Source of the DNA: RGIG5675 sp050943435
GTDB lineage: Bacteria > Bacillota > Clostridia > Oscillospirales > Ruminococcaceae
Reading direction: 5' to 3'
DNA length: 7,951 nt
Assembly: GCA_050943435.1 (NCBI GenBank)
Contig: JBMNPE010000068.1
Coordinates: 1-7,951, forward strand
Below are positions 5,810 to 7,951 of the stretch, piece by piece. The translations under genes and the position numbers were made by a program. Every line of letters begins with the position of its first letter. Within the stretch, counting starts at the first letter, position 1. The notes beneath the pieces are model-generated. The model saw only the letters and a program-made list of their open reading frames with translations, made no database searches and had not been told where the DNA came from.

Positions 5810-7186
5810 TCACAGAACCTTGAGCTTCCCGCCGGAGAGCTCCTCTATCTTCTTTTCGAGCTCGAGAGTCCCGAAGTTTGTCTGCCTCCCGGCCTCGTAC
5901 TGTGAATCTATCCAGTCCTTGAGGTCGGTAACGAGCTTGTCGTGCTTCCCGACCATCTCGTCCCCGGAAAGGCCGTAGTTCGCGTTTATCCAGTAGGCTA
6001 TTCCCGCGAGTCCCGAGGACTTTCCTATGAGGACGGAGGGCTTCCTCTTGAGGATCTTCTCGGTGTCGAAGATGTTGTAGATCTCCTCGTCCTTCATGAG
6101 GCCGTCCGCGTGTATTCCGGCCCTAGTCACGTTGAAGCTGCTGCCCACGAACGGCGTCATAGGCGGAATCTTGTAGCCTATATTCTTTTCGTAATATTCG
6201 GCAATTTCCGTGATTGCAGTGGTGTCCATCCCGTCGAGGGATCCCCTCAGGGACGCGTATTCCATGACCATCGCCTCGAGAGGCACATTCCCGGTCCTCT
6301 CGCCTATCCCGAGCAGGGTGCAGTTCACTGCGCTCGCGCCGTAGAGCCACGCTGTGGATGCGTTTGCAACTGCCTTGTAGAAGTCGTTGTGCCCGTGCCA
6401 TTCGAGGTATTCGCTCGGCACGTCTGAGTAGTGCTGCAGGCCGTAGATGATCCCTGCGACGCTCCTCGGCAGTGCCGCCTCTGTAAACGGCACACCGTAT
6501 CCCATGGTGTCGCATGCCCTTATCTTGACCGGCATCCCGGCTTCCTTGGACATCTTCATGAGCTCGTTAACGAACGGGACTACGAACCCGTAGAAGTCGG
6601 CCCTCGTGATGTCCTCGAGGTGGCACCTCGGCACTACTCCCGCCTCAAACGCCATTGCAACCGTGGAGAGGTACTTGTCCATCGCCTGGCGGCGGGTCAT
6701 GTGCATCTTGTTGAATATGTGGTAGTCGCTGCAGGACACCAGTATCCCGGTTTCCTTTATGTTGAGGTCCTTTACGAGATGGAAGTCCTCCTTTGAGGCC
6801 CTTATCCAAGTCGTTATCTCGGGGAACCTGAGCCCCAGGTCCTGGCACTTCCTTATGGCCTCCCTGTCCTTCTCGCTGTACACGAAGAATTCGGTCTGCC
6901 TAATTATCCCGAACGGGCCCCCAAGCTTGCTCATCAGCTTGTATATGTCGACTATCTGCTGGACCGTGTACGGCTCCCTCGACTGCTGTCCGTCGCGGAA
7001 AGTCGTGTCGGTTATCCAGATTTCCTCCGGCATGTTGATAGGCACGCGCCTGTGGTTGAACGCCACCTTGGGGACTTCCTTGTAGCTGTAGAGGTCCCTG
7101 TAGAGGTTGGGCTCCTCGACGTCCTGCAGCTGGTACCTGTAGGAGGTCTGTTCGAGCAGATTGGTTTTTTCTGATAATTCGAGCAT
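5810..7186 (-). CDS. Re-type citrate synthase (homocitrate/isopropylmalate synthase family)
   Basis: The 458-residue DRE-TIM metallolyase should condense acetyl-CoA with oxaloacetate to citrate, with the opposite (Re) face selectivity to GltA-type enzymes. Visible elements are ITDTTFRDGQQSR (58-70) with R64, D65 and Q67, RCHLEDITRADF (187-198), the metal-site HGHND (264-268), GIGERTGN (293-300), and RAGIHADG (355-362), the substrate-lid motif. The long N-terminal lead-in before TDTTFRDGQQ, and a short C-terminal region (from about 400) in place of the LeuA allosteric domain, resemble the C. kluyveri-type Re-citrate synthase. No leucine or lysine genes are near, while aconitase and isocitrate dehydrogenase follow in the same operon. 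I start it at ATG 7186, with AGGTG six bases upstream; an in-frame TTG at 7201 would include that site in the coding region. Automated naming as 2-isopropylmalate or homocitrate synthase is likely and probably wrong. Confidence 0.88.
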   Translation of the reverse strand: MLELSEKTNLLEQTSYRYQLQDVEEPNLYRDLYSYKEVPKVAFNHRRVPINMPEEIWITDTTFRDGQQSREPYTVQQIVDIYKLMSKLGGPFGIIRQTEFFVYSEKDREAIRKCQDLGLRFPEITTWIRASKEDFHLVKDLNIKETGILVSCSDYHIFNKMHMTRRQAMDKYLSTVAMAFEAGVVPRCHLEDITRADFYGFVVPFVNELMKMSKEAGMPVKIRACDTMGYGVPFTEAALPRSVAGIIYGLQHYSDVPSEYLEWHGHNDFYKAVANASTAWLYGASAVNCTLLGIGERTGNVPLEAMVMEYASLRGSLDGMDTTAITEIAEYYEKNIGYKIPPMTPFVGSSFNVTRAGIHADGLMKDEEIYNIFDTEKILKRKPSVLIGKSSGLAGIAYWINANYGLSGDEMVGKHDKLVTDLKDWIDSQYEAGRQTNFGTLELEKKIEELSGGKLKVL

Positions 7187-7218
7187 AATGATCACCTGCA
7201 ATATGGATTTGATGATGC

Positions 7219-7236
7219 TTGTATCGATGTATACAA
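7219..7236. promoter_or_regulatory. Probable operator of the GntR regulator at the operon transcription start
   Basis: TTGTAT (7219-7224) and ATACAA (7231-7236) form a perfect 6-bp inverted repeat with a 6-bp centre. The 8-bp palindrome TGTATACA (7228-7235) overlaps it. The repeat begins at the last base of the -10 box and covers the predicted start (about 7229), where a repressor would block RNA polymerase. A third TTGTAT half-site lies at 7253-7258, next to the -35 box. The GntR protein encoded in the same operon is the natural candidate to bind here. Confidence 0.6.
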
Positions 7237-7263
7237 TTATACGTGGATAAGATTGTATGTCAA
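7236..7263 (-). promoter_or_regulatory. Near-consensus sigma-A promoter of the Re-citrate synthase operon
   Basis: On the minus strand a perfect TTGACA (7263-7258) and a perfect TATAAT (7241-7236) are separated by 16 bp. The transcription start is predicted near 7229, giving a leader of about 43 nt before ATG 7186. Both boxes being perfect suggests an intrinsically strong promoter that needs repression, which agrees with the operator lying on the start site. Confidence 0.85.
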
Positions 7264-7290
7264 TTTTGTAATTGTTAAATTTTCGTATAT

Positions 7291-7325
7291 AAAAAAGGAC
7301 TTCCGGAATTTTCTTCCGGAAGACC
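7291..7325 (-). terminator. Rho-independent terminator of the threonyl-tRNA synthetase gene
   Basis: On the minus strand CTTCCGGAA (7322-7314) pairs with TTCCGGAAG (7308-7300) around a 5-nt loop. The stem is extended by two G-C pairs beyond a T-T mismatch and followed by six T residues (7296-7291). It begins 24 nt after the thrS stop codon. It separates thrS from the operon promoter, so the downstream operon has its own transcription. Confidence 0.9.
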
Positions 7326-7348
7326 CCTAAGTCCCGCTGTGTGCAGCT

Positions 7349-7951
7349 TCAGATTTCCTCTATGAGCTTGAGGCTGTGTGTTTTGTTCATTTCGTCGCAC
7401 ATTTCGAGGAACTTCTCGAGCTTTACTCCGTTTAGCTGCTTGTTGCCCCTTATGTTGAGGGACACCGTCCCGTCCGCGGCTTCCCTGTCGCCGAGCACGA
7501 GGATGTACGGGTCCTTGTATCCCTTGAAGATCTTTATCTTCTCCTTCATGTTGCGGTCGGTGTAGTCGGCCTCGTAGCGGATCCTGTGCTCCTTGAGGGC
7601 ACTGCACACCTTCTTCGCGTACTCGTTGTGCTCCTCCCTTATCGGCACCACCGCCACCTGGTACGGATTCACCCAGAACGGGAAGTCTCCCTTGAAGTTC
7701 TCGGTTATGAGCCCTATGAACCTCTCGAATGACCCCATCATGGCCCTGTGGATCATGACGGGCTGCTTCTGGGTTCCGTCCTGGGCCATGTACTTCATCT
7801 GGAAGTTGTGCGGCAGCTGGAAATCGAGCTGGATCGTGCTCATCTGCCATTCCCTGCCGAGTGCATCCTTGGCCTTGAGGTCGATCTTCGGGCCGTAGAA
7901 AGCTCCGTCTCCCTCGTTGATCTCGAATCCGCCCTCTCCGTAGTGGTCGAT
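7349..7951 (-). CDS. thrS: Threonyl-tRNA synthetase, C-terminal 200 residues; 5' part lies outside the window
   Basis: The frame is open from the right edge to TGA at 7349. The enzyme charges tRNA-Thr in the cytoplasm as a class II homodimer. The fragment starts inside the catalytic domain. GAFYGPKIDLKAKDALGREW (residues 16-35 of the fragment) and STIQLDF (38-44) are core strands, and PVMIHRA (64-70) holds the third zinc ligand His (H511 in E. coli numbering). GSFERF (73-78) is motif 3 with its ATP-binding Arg. The anticodon-binding domain fills about residues 90-200 (VNPYQVAVVPI, then LVLGDREAADGTVSLNIRG), and the end is of normal length. Where E. coli has Gln-Cys-Gly-Thr in the active site, this protein has Gln-Met-Ser-Thr. 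Its start, promoter and any T-box leader would be upstream and are not visible. Confidence 0.97.
   Translation of the reverse strand: MDHYGEGGFEINEGDGAFYGPKIDLKAKDALGREWQMSTIQLDFQLPHNFQMKYMAQDGTQKQPVMIHRAMMGSFERFIGLITENFKGDFPFWVNPYQVAVVPIREEHNEYAKKVCSALKEHRIRYEADYTDRNMKEKIKIFKGYKDPYILVLGDREAADGTVSLNIRGNKQLNGVKLEKFLEMCDEMNKTHSLKLIEEI

Noticed and set aside
4834..5823. Long plus-strand open frame (329 codons) crossing the aconitase and gntR genes
   Set aside because: It lies antisense to two clearly homologous genes, shows no recognisable domain, and is explained by the codon bias of the minus-strand genes. The other plus-strand frames across the operon are the same kind of shadow.
7187..7201. 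Longer Re-citrate synthase starting at TTG 7201
   Set aside because: The ribosome site AGGTG would then be inside the coding region; ATG 7186 has it at correct spacing.
1..7951. CRISPR array, transposon ends, prophage genes, tRNA or rRNA genes
   Set aside because: I saw no regularly spaced repeats, transposase or integrase motifs, or tRNA-like cloverleaf with the conserved T-loop.

Overview
The window looks like chromosome of an anaerobic Bacillota, most likely a clostridium-like organism. The evidence is a near-consensus sigma-A promoter, strong AGGAGG-type ribosome binding sites, Rho-independent terminators, GntR and XRE regulators, and a Re-type citrate synthase, an enzyme known mainly from strict anaerobes. 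Coding DNA is moderately GC-rich, while the gaps between genes are clearly AT-rich. The genus cannot be set from the sequence alone. All six genes I can support lie on the minus strand, so transcription runs from high to low coordinates.

Layout in the direction of transcription: (1) 7951-7349 is the C-terminal part of threonyl-tRNA synthetase, closed by a terminator at 7325-7291. (2) A promoter with TTGACA and TATAAT boxes at 7263-7236, with an inverted repeat lying on the predicted transcription start, begins a four-gene operon. Its genes are Re-citrate synthase (7186-5810), a GntR/FCD regulator (5793-5125), an aconitase of the YbhJ-like hydratase branch (5135-2883) and a eukaryote-type NADP isocitrate dehydrogenase (2883-1660). 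The last three are packed with overlaps of 11 and 1 nt, and a 12-bp-stem terminator follows at 1644-1603. (3) A separate unit encodes a small membrane-anchored XRE regulator (1362-874), with a possible promoter about 190 nt upstream and a strong terminator with a GAAA loop at 784-753. (4) After an AT-rich gap of about 290 nt, a SIS-domain protein begins at 459 and runs off the left edge. A perfect 14-bp palindrome touches its ribosome binding site.

The operon encodes acetyl-CoA + oxaloacetate -> citrate -> isocitrate -> 2-oxoglutarate + NADPH, the oxidative arm that supplies glutamate in anaerobes with an incomplete citric acid cycle. The regulator inside the operon and the repeat at its promoter together suggest autoregulated feedback control, probably by a carboxylate bound in the FCD domain. 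This regulatory circuit is the most noteworthy thing in the window. The enzymes belong to known families, and I see no sign of a mobile element, CRISPR array, toxin-antitoxin or defence system.
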